A stretch of 64,000 nucleotides of DNA, taken from assembly GCA_004172865.1 (NCBI GenBank), contig SEBV01000015.1:79975-143974 (forward strand). The letters are read 5' to 3'. The notes beneath the pieces are model-generated. The model ran no database searches, was not told where the DNA came from, and worked only from the letters and a program-made list of their open reading frames with translations. The DNA comes from Gammaproteobacteria bacterium (GTDB lineage: Bacteria; Pseudomonadota; Gammaproteobacteria; Pseudomonadales; Cellvibrionaceae). The translations under genes were made by a program, and so were the position numbers. Positions 35,269 through 44,006 of the stretch are shown here, piece by piece. Every line of letters starts with the position of its first letter. The first letter of the stretch is position 1.

Positions 35269-37947
35269 TCAAGCCAAACTTTTACTCACTACTTCAAATA
35301 CATCTTTCGATAAATTTGGCTCAGCCATAATACGTTCAAGCTGCGCTTTAATGAGAGTTTGACGCTCTGGACTATATTTTTTCCATTTAGTAAGTGGAGT
35401 TAGTAAACGCGATGCGATTTGTGGATTCTGCGTATTAAGCACGATAATTTTATCCGCAAGGAATTTATAACCATCACCCGCTTTATCGTGAAAATTAATC
35501 GCGTTGTTATTACAGAAACTGGAAACCAGCGCGCGAATTTTGTTGGGATTTTTACTGTCATAAGCATTGTGAACTTCAAGCGCTTTCACTTTTGCGAGCG
35601 TGTTCGGCAAGCTGGAAGTTGCTTGCACTGTGAGCCATTGATTCACCACCAACGACTCATCCTGCCAACGCTCATAAAAATCTGCCAAAGCATTGCCCGA
35701 CAAATCTTGTGCTAACGACGCTTCCGTATTTACCAGCTGCGTTAACGCAGCCATTACGTCAGTCATATTATTTGCCGTTAAATATTGTTGTTCACAGGCG
35801 CGAATAATTTTCTCATCGCCCAACAACATTAAATAACTTAAAGCAACATTTTTTAAACTGCGCGCCGCAATGGCATCCGCAGTTGCCGCATAAGTTTGTT
35901 CGTGATCATACTCATTATAAATAAGTTCAAAATGAGAACTTAACTCGCGTGCAATTGTTTTACGCACCAGCGTGCGACTGTAATGAATAGCTTCCACGTC
36001 GACTATATCTGCAAGCTCGCTGATATAAGCCTCAGATGGCAAGCTCAACATATAAGCAACCATTGCCTTATCCAGACTTTCATCTTCCAGCACGCTGCGA
36101 TATGCATTTATTAAACGCAAATCTATTGGGAATACATTGATATCTTTACCGCGTTGATAAGCGGCTATAACTTCGTTGATTACTTGCAAAGCTAATTGCT
36201 GGCTGGCATCCCAACGATTAAAACCATCGCTGTCGCGACTCATCAACAACATTAAGTCTTCGCGTGAATAGTCGTAATGTAATTTTACCGGTGCGGAAAA
36301 ACCGCGCAGTAATGAAGGCACAGGTTTTTCTTGAACGCGCTCAAACACAAATGTTTGTTGGGCCTGCGTAAGCTCGATAACTTTGTGAGTGTTATCGCCA
36401 GTTTCAAAATCTGGCTCAGCGTCTTTTAGGTAGAGCGGTAAATCCCCAGCACTGCCCAACAAACCTATAGCAATAGGAATATGAAAAGGCAATTTTTGTT
36501 GGCATTCGGGCGTGGGTGGGCATGATTGTTTGATGTGCAACGAATATTCCTGAGTGTCCTCATCATATTCATCAGTAACTTGTAAACGCGGTGTGCCTGC
36601 TTGCGAATACCAACGCTTAAATTGTGTTAAATTTTTTCCAGATGCATCAGCCAGTGCCGCTACAAAATCTTCAGTGGTTACAGCTTGTCCATCGTGACGT
36701 TCAAAATATAAATCGGTACCTTTGCGGAAATTTTCTTTACCTAAGAGATTTGCAAGCATGCGAACAATTTCTGCACCTTTTTCATAAATTGTCATGGTGT
36801 AAAAATTGGAAATCTCAATATAAGACTCAGGGCGAATGGGATGCGCCATTGGGCCCGCATCTTCAGCAAACTGTAAGGTGCGCAACATGCTTACATCTTC
36901 AACACGTTTCACAGTGTGTGAACCCATATCTGCAGAGAATTCTGAATCGCGATAAACCGTAAAACCTTCTTTCAAACTTAACTGAAACCAATCGCGACAA
37001 GTTACGCGGTTGCCCGTCCAGTTATGGAAATACTCATGCGCTACGACGCCTTCAACGCGCTGAAAGCCGCCGTCAGTGGTGGTTTCCGGTTTTGCGAGCA
37101 CGCACGATGTATTAAAAATATTGAGGCCTTTATTTTCCATGGCACCCATATTGAAATCATCCACTGCAACAATCATAAAAATATCAAGATCATATTCGCG
37201 GCCATAAACTTCTTCATCCCAACGCATGGAATTTTTCAGAGAAGTCATGGCGTGATTGCACTTATCTAAATCTTTTGGTTCAACATAGATTTTTAAAGTT
37301 ACTTCGCGTTTTGTAGAAGTCGTAAAACTATCTTCGATGTGCGCCAAATCACCCGCAACTAATGCAAATAAATAAGCAGGTTTTTTGAAAGGATCATTCC
37401 AAGTGGCGAAATGGCGATTATTATCCAAATCACCTTTTTCGATTAAATTTCCGTTTGATAACAACACCGGGAATTTTTTATCGGCTACTACTGTAGTAGT
37501 GAACTCACTCATTACATCCGGGCGATCAAGATAGTAAGTAATTTTACGGAAACCTTCTGCCTCACATTGAGTGCAATACATGGTGCGAGACTTATACAAA
37601 CCTTCCAAGGATGTATTTTTTTCAGGATAAATTTTTGTAACGCTCGTCAGCAAGAAATGCGCAGGCGTATTTTTAATCGTCAAGGTTTCTTCGCCAAACT
37701 CGTACTCGCTTTCCGGCACTGCTTTGCCATCAATAGCAAGCGACACCAATTCAAGATCAGTACCATGTAAAGTGAGTTGAGAAACGGGAAATGTTGCAGA
37801 AGGATTTGATGCTAACAAAAGATTTGCGGTAACGATTGTGTAGCCATCATAAATATCAACATGCAAATCAGTTTTTTTAATTAAATAAGCTGGAGCTTTA
37901 TAATCTCTTAAATAAATCGCTTGTGGTTGCTGCTCGATAGCTGACAT
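35269..37947 (-). CDS. pepN: Aminopeptidase N
   Basis: The 892-residue M1 metallo-aminopeptidase is full length for the PepN family. The exopeptidase motif is NMGAMENKGLNIF and the zinc site is VVAHEYFHNWTGNRVTC with the downstream LSLKEGFTVYRD. The C-terminal half forms the usual helical domain. It removes N-terminal residues from cytoplasmic peptides. It follows yeaC on the same strand and is followed closely by fosA. Confidence 0.97.
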   Translation of the reverse strand: MSAIEQQPQAIYLRDYKAPAYLIKKTDLHVDIYDGYTIVTANLLLASNPSATFPVSQLTLHGTDLELVSLAIDGKAVPESEYEFGEETLTIKNTPAHFLLTSVTKIYPEKNTSLEGLYKSRTMYCTQCEAEGFRKITYYLDRPDVMSEFTTTVVADKKFPVLLSNGNLIEKGDLDNNRHFATWNDPFKKPAYLFALVAGDLAHIEDSFTTSTKREVTLKIYVEPKDLDKCNHAMTSLKNSMRWDEEVYGREYDLDIFMIVAVDDFNMGAMENKGLNIFNTSCVLAKPETTTDGGFQRVEGVVAHEYFHNWTGNRVTCRDWFQLSLKEGFTVYRDSEFSADMGSHTVKRVEDVSMLRTLQFAEDAGPMAHPIRPESYIEISNFYTMTIYEKGAEIVRMLANLLGKENFRKGTDLYFERHDGQAVTTEDFVAALADASGKNLTQFKRWYSQAGTPRLQVTDEYDEDTQEYSLHIKQSCPPTPECQQKLPFHIPIAIGLLGSAGDLPLYLKDAEPDFETGDNTHKVIELTQAQQTFVFERVQEKPVPSLLRGFSAPVKLHYDYSREDLMLLMSRDSDGFNRWDASQQLALQVINEVIAAYQRGKDINVFPIDLRLINAYRSVLEDESLDKAMVAYMLSLPSEAYISELADIVDVEAIHYSRTLVRKTIARELSSHFELIYNEYDHEQTYAATADAIAARSLKNVALSYLMLLGDEKIIRACEQQYLTANNMTDVMAALTQLVNTEASLAQDLSGNALADFYERWQDESLVVNQWLTVQATSSLPNTLAKVKALEVHNAYDSKNPNKIRALVSSFCNNNAINFHDKAGDGYKFLADKIIVLNTQNPQIASRLLTPLTKWKKYSPERQTLIKAQLERIMAEPNLSKDVFEVVSKSLA

Positions 37948-37971
37948 AGGAGTTCCTTAAAAATATGAAAT

Positions 37972-38247
37972 TTATTCAACCCACTTAATAGGTTTTTCTG
38001 TTTCAGGATGATCGTGTTCATGCTCGTGATCATCACCACAAAATGTATGAGGTTCAGGTGGTATATAACCTGTGTGTTCTTCAGGTGGCAGATTCTTGTG
38101 TTCGTAAGCAATAACGGCTTGCATGCACAATTGGCGCTGCTCGCTGGATAATTTATTGCCATCGGGCCATTTGCCAATCTCTACCGCCAATTTTAAATTT
38201 TGGTAAATGTCAGGTGTAATACTGCTTAATAATTTCTGCAAATCCAT
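37972..38247 (-). CDS. YeaC-like DUF1315 family protein
   Basis: The 91-residue protein has the DUF1315 pattern: ITPDIYQNLKLAVEIGKWPD, GNKLSSEQRQLCMQAVIAYE and a His/Glu/Asp-rich C-terminus (DDHEHEHDHPE) that may bind metal. The function is unknown. It lies between the rhomboid gene and pepN, 24 bases before pepN and 30 bases after the rhomboid stop, in the same transcriptional direction. Confidence 0.88.
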   Translation of the reverse strand: MDLQKLLSSITPDIYQNLKLAVEIGKWPDGNKLSSEQRQLCMQAVIAYEHKNLPPEEHTGYIPPEPHTFCGDDHEHEHDHPETEKPIKWVE

Positions 38248-38277
38248 GGAAAATCTCTTAGCGATTAATATTCAAGA

Positions 38278-39141
38278 TTAATGTTGTGCTGGCGCTCTTC
38301 TAATAATCAAAAATGCAAATGCGCTGCCTGCTAACAAGCCGCCAACGTGTGCAGCATTAGCAACGCCACCGCCTGCAAGATAATCAATAGCGCCCGTCAT
38401 ACAGAGCACCAACCAAAACAACATGAAGCCTAAAACAGATGCTGGAACTGCAGTTAATCTATGAGGCGATAATTTTTGGCTGACAATAATAAAACCAACC
38501 AGTGCGTAAACAACGCCAGACATACCACCGAAGTTACTATTAGGTGCCCAGAAATATTGCGCCGAGTTTGAGATGACTGCAGTTACGATGAAAAATAAAA
38601 AATAAGTTCGCTTTCCAATATACAATTCCAGGCGGCGCCCTAAGTCCCACATCCACAAACTATTGAATACGAAATGCAAAATACCAAAATGTAGAAACGC
38701 AGGTGTAATTAATCGCCAGATCTGGCCCGACCGCAATGAATCTTCCAGCGGTAAAAAATAGCCCGACGTAATATCCTGAAACGTAAACCACTGCATGAGC
38801 GGCACTGTGTCTCGTACGCCCGCAACTAATGCGCCTAATGCACTCAACACAATAAGCGCCGATGTAATAGGTGCTGATAAAAATTGAAGCAAAAACGAAG
38901 GAGAATCTGTTGTAGCAACTTCAGGCGTTGCAGATGCGTCTTGTTGAATAATTAATTTTCCCTGCTCTACTTCACTTAAAAATTGCGCAACTGGCCCAAC
39001 CATTCTTTCATCATTAACAGCAATAACTTGCTCGCCCGCTTCTTCATAAACGCGATGCATAATACTTCGCTCACGCAAAAATCCGGTGATATGAGTAAGA
39101 TCTGTATTCAGTGGAAACTTTTTAACGACAATCCAATTCAC
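38278..39141 (-). CDS. Rhomboid-family intramembrane serine protease
   Basis: The 287-residue protein has an N-terminal cytoplasmic domain of about 90 residues, as in GlpG (ITGFLRERSIMHRVYEEAGE), then six membrane spans. The catalytic serine is S208 in FGGMSGVVYALVG and the catalytic histidine is H265 in ANAAHVGGLLAG, which form the rhomboid dyad. The conserved LHFVFNSLWMWDLG loop (GxxxH/N region) is present. Substrates are unknown. It lies between the phosphoesterase and yeaC in the nadK-pepN run. Confidence 0.92.
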   Translation of the reverse strand: MNWIVVKKFPLNTDLTHITGFLRERSIMHRVYEEAGEQVIAVNDERMVGPVAQFLSEVEQGKLIIQQDASATPEVATTDSPSFLLQFLSAPITSALIVLSALGALVAGVRDTVPLMQWFTFQDITSGYFLPLEDSLRSGQIWRLITPAFLHFGILHFVFNSLWMWDLGRRLELYIGKRTYFLFFIVTAVISNSAQYFWAPNSNFGGMSGVVYALVGFIIVSQKLSPHRLTAVPASVLGFMLFWLVLCMTGAIDYLAGGGVANAAHVGGLLAGSAFAFLIIRRAPAQH

Positions 39142-39179
39142 GATACGCTCGTCTATTTACATTTTGATTTTCAAAAAAA

Positions 39180-40187
39180 TTAGGGATCTACATATTCCCA
39201 TACAAAATTTTCAGCTTTAAGTTCTTGCTCGCCATCCATTCGGTAAGCTACTAATCGGCCGTATTTTACCGCACTGTAATCTAAACAGGCGATATTATTT
39301 GTAATGGGTTTGGGGTTGCCTTTCAGCCAGTAGTGACCCACAAATAATGGCGGTTCATCCTCACCATAAAGTACCATTTTTGCACGATGATCTTGTGAAA
39401 TTGGTAGCGCTGATATTTCTGCAGGAATCGGATCTGGCTGAAATAAAAGATCACCGTAGGTTTGGGCTTTGTGAGCCCAAAATTTAGTGCGAAATGTACT
39501 GCGCACATGACCTTCTTGCGTAGTCACTTTTATGCCATCGGGCAAGGGGAATACTACTCCGCGTGTTAATAGTTGGATGGTGTTAAATTCGGGAGTGTAA
39601 TTGCATACGCTTTTTTGCAGAAAATCTTCATCAAAATGACCGCTACCAAATTTTGATTTATGTTGCGCAATAACCTCGTGGTCCCAACAGGCGTGAACTA
39701 CACGAAAAAGATTATTGTGTTTTACATCACCAAATTCCATAAACAGCGGTAAGGTTTTAAACCACTGCAGCAATTCATTCCATTCTTGGGGATAACGTGC
39801 AAATTGCTCGAGAGTTTCTGCAATTAAATGTGAATTCGCTACTGTGTGCGGCCTTAAATATTCGCATTCACTCGCAGACGAATTATCAATTTTGGTAAAA
39901 TAAGTAATCGCATTATGTTCGTGATTACCAAGCACCATGTGTGCGCTGCCTTTCTGCACCATTTCGTACACGAGCAATAATGCTTCGCGAATATGCGGGC
40001 CGCGATCAACAATATCGCCTAAAAAAATAACGCGGCGTGATGGATGACGATATACGCCTTGGCTTTTTTCATAACCTAATTTTTTCAATAAACGCTCAAG
40101 CGTTACAGCACAGCCATGCACATCCCCAATGACATCGTAACCTTCAACGGGCGGCAAGTTTGAATCAGGCGATAAAAAATTTACCAT
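39180..40187 (-). CDS. Calcineurin-like metallophosphoesterase
   Basis: The 335-residue protein carries the metallophosphoesterase motifs DVIGDVHGCAVTLERLL, VIFLGDIVDRGPH and MVLGNHEHNAITYF, followed by a His-rich segment in VVHACWDH. This resembles serine/threonine phosphatase- or diadenosine-tetraphosphatase-type members, but the substrate is not clear. It follows nadK by nine bases and precedes the rhomboid gene; the same neighbourhood occurs in pseudomonads. Confidence 0.88.
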   Translation of the reverse strand: MVNFLSPDSNLPPVEGYDVIGDVHGCAVTLERLLKKLGYEKSQGVYRHPSRRVIFLGDIVDRGPHIREALLLVYEMVQKGSAHMVLGNHEHNAITYFTKIDNSSASECEYLRPHTVANSHLIAETLEQFARYPQEWNELLQWFKTLPLFMEFGDVKHNNLFRVVHACWDHEVIAQHKSKFGSGHFDEDFLQKSVCNYTPEFNTIQLLTRGVVFPLPDGIKVTTQEGHVRSTFRTKFWAHKAQTYGDLLFQPDPIPAEISALPISQDHRAKMVLYGEDEPPLFVGHYWLKGNPKPITNNIACLDYSAVKYGRLVAYRMDGEQELKAENFVWEYVDP

Positions 40188-40196
40188 AAGAACGCA

Positions 40197-41099
40197 TTAA
40201 TCATTGAGTAAGTGTCCACCCCAACCTAATTTAGTTCGGCAACGCTCGTAGAAATTATATTCCGCAGGATGCAACAATTTTAATAAATCAGGCTTTTTGC
40301 GAATGTGAATTTCATCGCCCATGTTCATATCAAAATGGTTGTGACCATCGCATGAAATCATCGGAATCGCACGGCTGTGTTCACCAACGCGAATCATAAT
40401 ATGACTGGAACCCGAGACAACCATCGGGCGACTACTCAATGTATGGGGATTCATAGGCACTAATGCAATCGCATCGAGATTAGGATGCAATAATGGCCCG
40501 CCGCCGCTCAGCGAGTAAGCGGTAGAACCAGTCGGTGTTGAGACAATAATACCGTCTGAAGATTGCGTGGTAACGAAATATCCATCCACATAAATTTCGT
40601 ACTGCAGCATGTGTACAAATTGACCAGGGTGCAAAACAACTTCGTTTAAGGCTTCGCTGGATGCAATGGTTTCACCCAAATGCGTGATGGACATATCGAG
40701 CAAGAATCGCTCTTCGAGAATATATTTTCCCGATAAAACTTCATCTACACGAGTTTCAATTTCTTCGGGCATGATATCCGTTAAGAAACCTAGGCGGCCA
40801 CGATTCACGCCCAATAATGGAACATTATATTTTGCCAGCACGCGCGCACCGCGCAACAGACTGCCATCACCGCCGACCACAATCACTAAATTGCATAGTT
40901 GACCTAATTCATCAGCATCGACAACTCTATAAGTTGCTGCAAATAGAGGATCGTCCACCAGTAAGCCTGCTGTCTCTTGTTCCAGCACAATTTGCACGCC
41001 ACGACTTTGCAAAAAGCTGATGAGACGTTTAAGCGAATAAGTTGCGCGCTCATTATGAAGATGGCCAATCAAGCCAATAACAGAAAATTTAGTCATCAT
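40197..41099 (-). CDS. nadK: NAD kinase
   Basis: The 300-residue protein has the NAD kinase signature VVGGDGSLLRGARVLA (residues about 75-90), with GRLGFLTDIMPEEIE, DGIIVSTPTGSTAYSLSGGG and MNPHTLSSRPMVV as further conserved blocks. It phosphorylates NAD to NADP. It is the first gene of the minus-strand run ending at fosA and is divergent from cysK; their promoters share the 228-bp gap. The first two codons are both ATG; either could be used. Confidence 0.97.
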   Translation of the reverse strand: MMTKFSVIGLIGHLHNERATYSLKRLISFLQSRGVQIVLEQETAGLLVDDPLFAATYRVVDADELGQLCNLVIVVGGDGSLLRGARVLAKYNVPLLGVNRGRLGFLTDIMPEEIETRVDEVLSGKYILEERFLLDMSITHLGETIASSEALNEVVLHPGQFVHMLQYEIYVDGYFVTTQSSDGIIVSTPTGSTAYSLSGGGPLLHPNLDAIALVPMNPHTLSSRPMVVSGSSHIMIRVGEHSRAIPMISCDGHNHFDMNMGDEIHIRKKPDLLKLLHPAEYNFYERCRTKLGWGGHLLND

Positions 41100-41327
41100 T
41101 TCTCACAAATAGTTGATTATTAGACTTGCCCAGCGCTTGGCGGCGATTTTGGATTATTATAGCCCCAAGATTAGCATTAAACCCACATCGACTATTGGAA
41201 ATTCCAGGATCTGATAGTGGCAGCAAAACACGTAAAAAGCGTTTACACTAAATTTTTTTAAATCACTCTATTCACTATCACATCTTTTTTAACGCTTCAT
41301 TTAATAATTATCACCAAAGGAACTTTT

Positions 41328-42239
41328 ATGAAAGCCGACAATATTTTACAAACCATTGGCAACACACCGCACGTTCGCATTAATAATTTGTTTCGAGATG
41401 ATATTGAAGTGTGGATGAAAGTTGAACGCTTTAATCCCGGCAGCAGCATTAAAGATCGTATTGCGCTGGCGATGATTGAAGATGCCGAAGCCAAAGGTCT
41501 TATCAATAAAGACACCGTAATTATTGAACCGACCTCTGGTAATACCGGAATTGGTTTAGCATTAGTATGCGCCGTTAAAGGTTACCGTTTAATTTTAACT
41601 ATGCCGGAATCCATGTCGATTGAGCGTCGCAAAGCGATTAAAGCTTATGGTGCAGAATTGGTGTTAACCGCTAAAGAATTAGGCATGGGCGGTTCCATCG
41701 CTAAAGCCAATGAATTAGCCGCTGAAAATCCTAATTCGTGGATACCGCAACAATTCACCAACGAAGCAAACTCGGAAGTGCACCGCAACACAACAGCGCA
41801 AGAAATTCTCGCTGATTTCCCTGAAGGAGTGGATTATTTAATTACAGGCGTAGGCACCGGCGGTCACATTACCGGCTGTAGTGAAGTGCTAAAACGTGAA
41901 TTTCCAAACTTAAAAACCTTCGCGGTTGAACCTGCAAAATCACCAGTGATTAGTGGTGGCGAAAAAGGCCCGCACAGATTGCAGGGAATTGGTGCCGGTT
42001 TTATTCCAGAAATTTTGAATCGCGCCACGCTCGACGGAACTATTTTGGTAAGTGAAGAAGATGCATTTGAAATGGCTCGCCAATCTGCATTAAAAGAAGG
42101 TCTTTTTGTGGGAATTTCTTCCGGCGCTACGCTTGCCGCTGTTGCACAAAAACAAAGTGAAATACCCGCTGGCAGCCGCGTCATTATTTTTAGTTACGAT
42201 ACGGGCGAGCGTTATTTATCGATTGAAGATTTGTTTTAA
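41328..42239 (+). CDS. cysK: Cysteine synthase A (O-acetylserine sulfhydrylase)
   Basis: The 303-residue PLP enzyme shows [11 protein letters not shown] near the start, the cofactor lysine in [16 protein letters not shown], the phosphate-binding/Asn loop [11 protein letters not shown] and [14 protein letters not shown], and SSGATLAAV at the C-terminus. It makes cysteine from O-acetylserine and sulfide. It stands alone, divergent from nadK. About 90 bases upstream, GTAAA-AAGCG-TTTAC forms a small inverted repeat, possibly a regulator site; I cannot link it to CysB. Confidence 0.95.
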   Translation: MKADNILQTIGNTPHVRINNLFRDDIEVWMKVERFNPGSSIKDRIALAMIEDAEAKGLINKDTVIIEPTSGNTGIGLALVCAVKGYRLILTMPESMSIERRKAIKAYGAELVLTAKELGMGGSIAKANELAAENPNSWIPQQFTNEANSEVHRNTTAQEILADFPEGVDYLITGVGTGGHITGCSEVLKREFPNLKTFAVEPAKSPVISGGEKGPHRLQGIGAGFIPEILNRATLDGTILVSEEDAFEMARQSALKEGLFVGISSGATLAAVAQKQSEIPAGSRVIIFSYDTGERYLSIEDLF

Positions 42240-42281
42240 TTTCATCGAAAATTAAAAATATAAAATGGAATTTAATTCCAA

Positions 42282-42311
42282 AAAAAACGGCAGCTGAGGC
42301 TGCCGTTTTTT
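42282..42311. terminator. Bidirectional terminator between cysK and the LPMO gene
   Basis: AAAAACGGCAGC and GCTGCCGTTTTT form a stem with a short loop; both flanking genes converge on it. Confidence 0.9.
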
Positions 42312-42327
42312 ATTGTTTATCTGTTAC

Positions 42328-43578
42328 TTATTGGCACGCACGTGTAAGCGCCCAAGCGTTAGTCCATGCCCAGCCAGTACCAGGCGCATAAGGCCCGCCA
42401 ACCGTGCACCATCCACCAACGGTGCAACGGTATTCGCTACCTGCATTTTGCACCAAAGCGCCTGTTGCATAGGTTGAACCTTGTAAGAAAGCAGGCGATG
42501 TACAACTGTTACCGACCGACGAGGCAACACTGGATTTTGAACTGGAACTACTAACACGCGAGCTAGAACTTGTGCTGATACTTGAACTGGAACGCACCGC
42601 AGAACTTTGCACCGACGACGAACTTGCTACCACCGAAGACTGGCTCGATCCCGACGTATTACAGGCCCCCAAATCCAGCCAATAGTTGTATTGCCCAGAT
42701 GTTAGCTCAGGATTATTGCCTTGAGTCCAGTAATTAGCTTGGTAGCGTTTGCTGTTGAATTTCACTTGCTGCGGTTTGTTGTAAATAGTGTTTGCATCCC
42801 ACGCTGGCAAATTAGCGCAAGTGTCACCGCTCAAGCTTGAAACGCTGCTACTAATGCTGCTAACAACCGATGAGCTTGTTGATGATGGTGCGGAACTGGA
42901 AATCGACGTAGACGCACTTGAAGAAGTGCCGGAGCTAAAGTCCAGATCGATACATTGATAAAATCCTTCTGGTGCATCGGAATAATCGCGCTGCCAAATG
43001 CTGTAAACAATGTGCTTACCTGTGCGCTGAGGCAAAGGCACTGAATGCCTGGAATTAGCTTCCTGCCCGGTGGGACTTGATTGGTAAATCTGCTGAAGGT
43101 CAGACCACTTTAAAGGCGCAGCGCCAGGGTTAAAACCTTGTTTGGTAATGTAATAACGGAAGTACATGGTTTTGTGTTGCGCGGTGTTGGTCCACACAAA
43201 ATCTTGCAGGCCGGGTTGCACTTTTGTAGCTGGCCAGTCATTTCTTGCGATATCCAAACCCTCATAACCACTGACGCCGGCGCTGCATAATTTGCCATCT
43301 GGAATGACTTGCTGGTGGTTATCTTTCACGCCACCAATCGCAATACTTTGTGGTGAATAGAAGCCTATATTGCCTGCAGCTTTCGCAGCGATACACGCGG
43401 GTAAGGTTGGGCTCTCTACATTATTTTCATAACACACAAGAACACGCGACTTAGGCGAAGTCACATACCCATGAGCGCTGGCGTCAAGTGCGCCGAAAAC
43501 AGCAAAGCTCGTAAAAATCGCTGAAAAACCAAAAACCTTAATACGAGAAATAACGGATTTGAATTTAATTATTTTCAC
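42328..43578 (-). CDS. lpmo10A: AA10 lytic polysaccharide monooxygenase with CBM5 and CBM73
   Basis: The 416-residue protein has a signal peptide of 35 residues, so the mature chain would start at H36 in DASA-HGYVTSPKSR, the first half of the copper histidine brace. The second brace His is H135 in WTNTAQHKTMYF. The AA10 domain spans about 36-215. A Ser-rich linker leads to a CBM5/12 chitin-binding module (about 250-303, CANLPAWDANTIYNKPQQV). A second Ser linker leads to a C-terminal CBM73-like module (about 358-416, ending in GTGWAWTNAWALTRACQ). This AA10-CBM5-CBM73 order matches Cellvibrio japonicus CjLPMO10A, a chitin-oxidising enzyme. The family is certain; chitin preference is by analogy. 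Confidence 0.93.
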   Translation of the reverse strand: MKIIKFKSVISRIKVFGFSAIFTSFAVFGALDASAHGYVTSPKSRVLVCYENNVESPTLPACIAAKAAGNIGFYSPQSIAIGGVKDNHQQVIPDGKLCSAGVSGYEGLDIARNDWPATKVQPGLQDFVWTNTAQHKTMYFRYYITKQGFNPGAAPLKWSDLQQIYQSSPTGQEANSRHSVPLPQRTGKHIVYSIWQRDYSDAPEGFYQCIDLDFSSGTSSSASTSISSSAPSSTSSSVVSSISSSVSSLSGDTCANLPAWDANTIYNKPQQVKFNSKRYQANYWTQGNNPELTSGQYNYWLDLGACNTSGSSQSSVVASSSSVQSSAVRSSSSISTSSSSRVSSSSSKSSVASSVGNSCTSPAFLQGSTYATGALVQNAGSEYRCTVGGWCTVGGPYAPGTGWAWTNAWALTRACQ

Positions 43579-43733
43579 TTTTCTCTCCTGGATTGATAGC
43601 GCGATGCGAATAGAAACGCATCACAATCATTGTTAATGGAATGCTTATTTTGCTTTATAAAAACAAATCACTGCTCAGTGAAAGTGACTTGCGTCAGGCG
43701 AGAAAAGTCTAAAAAAATGAAAAACAAAACGCT

Positions 43734-43938
43734 AGTTCGACTTTTATTTTAAAGGTTCGACTTTGCGCAGCAGGTGCTAGTTTTGTCAAAGGGGTTCGAT
43801 TTTCGGAAATAAATCTTACATAAAAATCGGAAATAGAAATTTAGATGCCAGAGCAGAAAATCGTAAATAATTTAATTATTTTATTTTGATTTTAGGTGCA
43901 GATAAATTATCTACAGATTTAAAGCGAGGTTCGATTTT
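43734..43938 (+). promoter_or_regulatory. Four copies of a GTTCGA(C/T)TTT motif upstream of the LPMO gene
   Basis: The copies start at 43735 (GTTCGACTTTT), 43755 (GTTCGACTTTG), 43794 (GTTCGATTTTC) and 43929 (GTTCGATTTTA), all on the same strand. The first three are 20 and 39 bases apart, close to two and four turns of the helix, which suggests repeated binding of one regulator 155-215 bases before the LPMO start. This is seen directly; the regulator is unknown. Confidence 0.4.
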
Positions 43939-43954
43939 ATTGCAATTTCAGACG

Positions 43955-43985
43955 AAAAAATGGGGATTATAAAATCCCCATTTTT
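43955..43985 (-). terminator. Terminator of the GH51 gene
   Basis: AAAAATGGGGATT and AATCCCCATTTTT form a perfect stem with a 4-base loop, 21 bases past the GH51 stop; the minus-strand T-run ends it. Confidence 0.88.
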
Positions 43986-44006
43986 AATTTTTACAAAACT
44001 ATAAAA

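Larger units (their letters stand above)
43579..44006. other. 428-bp gap between LPMO and GH51 genes with repeated motifs
   Basis: No gene is seen. GATGCG/CGCATC (43603-43622) is an inverted repeat 25 bases upstream of the LPMO start. Four copies of (G)GTTCGA(C/T)TTT lie at 43734, 43754, 43793 and 43928 (listed separately). The terminator of the GH51 gene is at 43955-43985. The LPMO promoter must lie here. Confidence 0.5.

Noticed and set aside
43734..43938. tRNA T-arms (GGTTCGA)
   Set aside because: The GGTTCGA motifs resemble T-loops but no acceptor stem, anticodon arm or CCA context is nearby.
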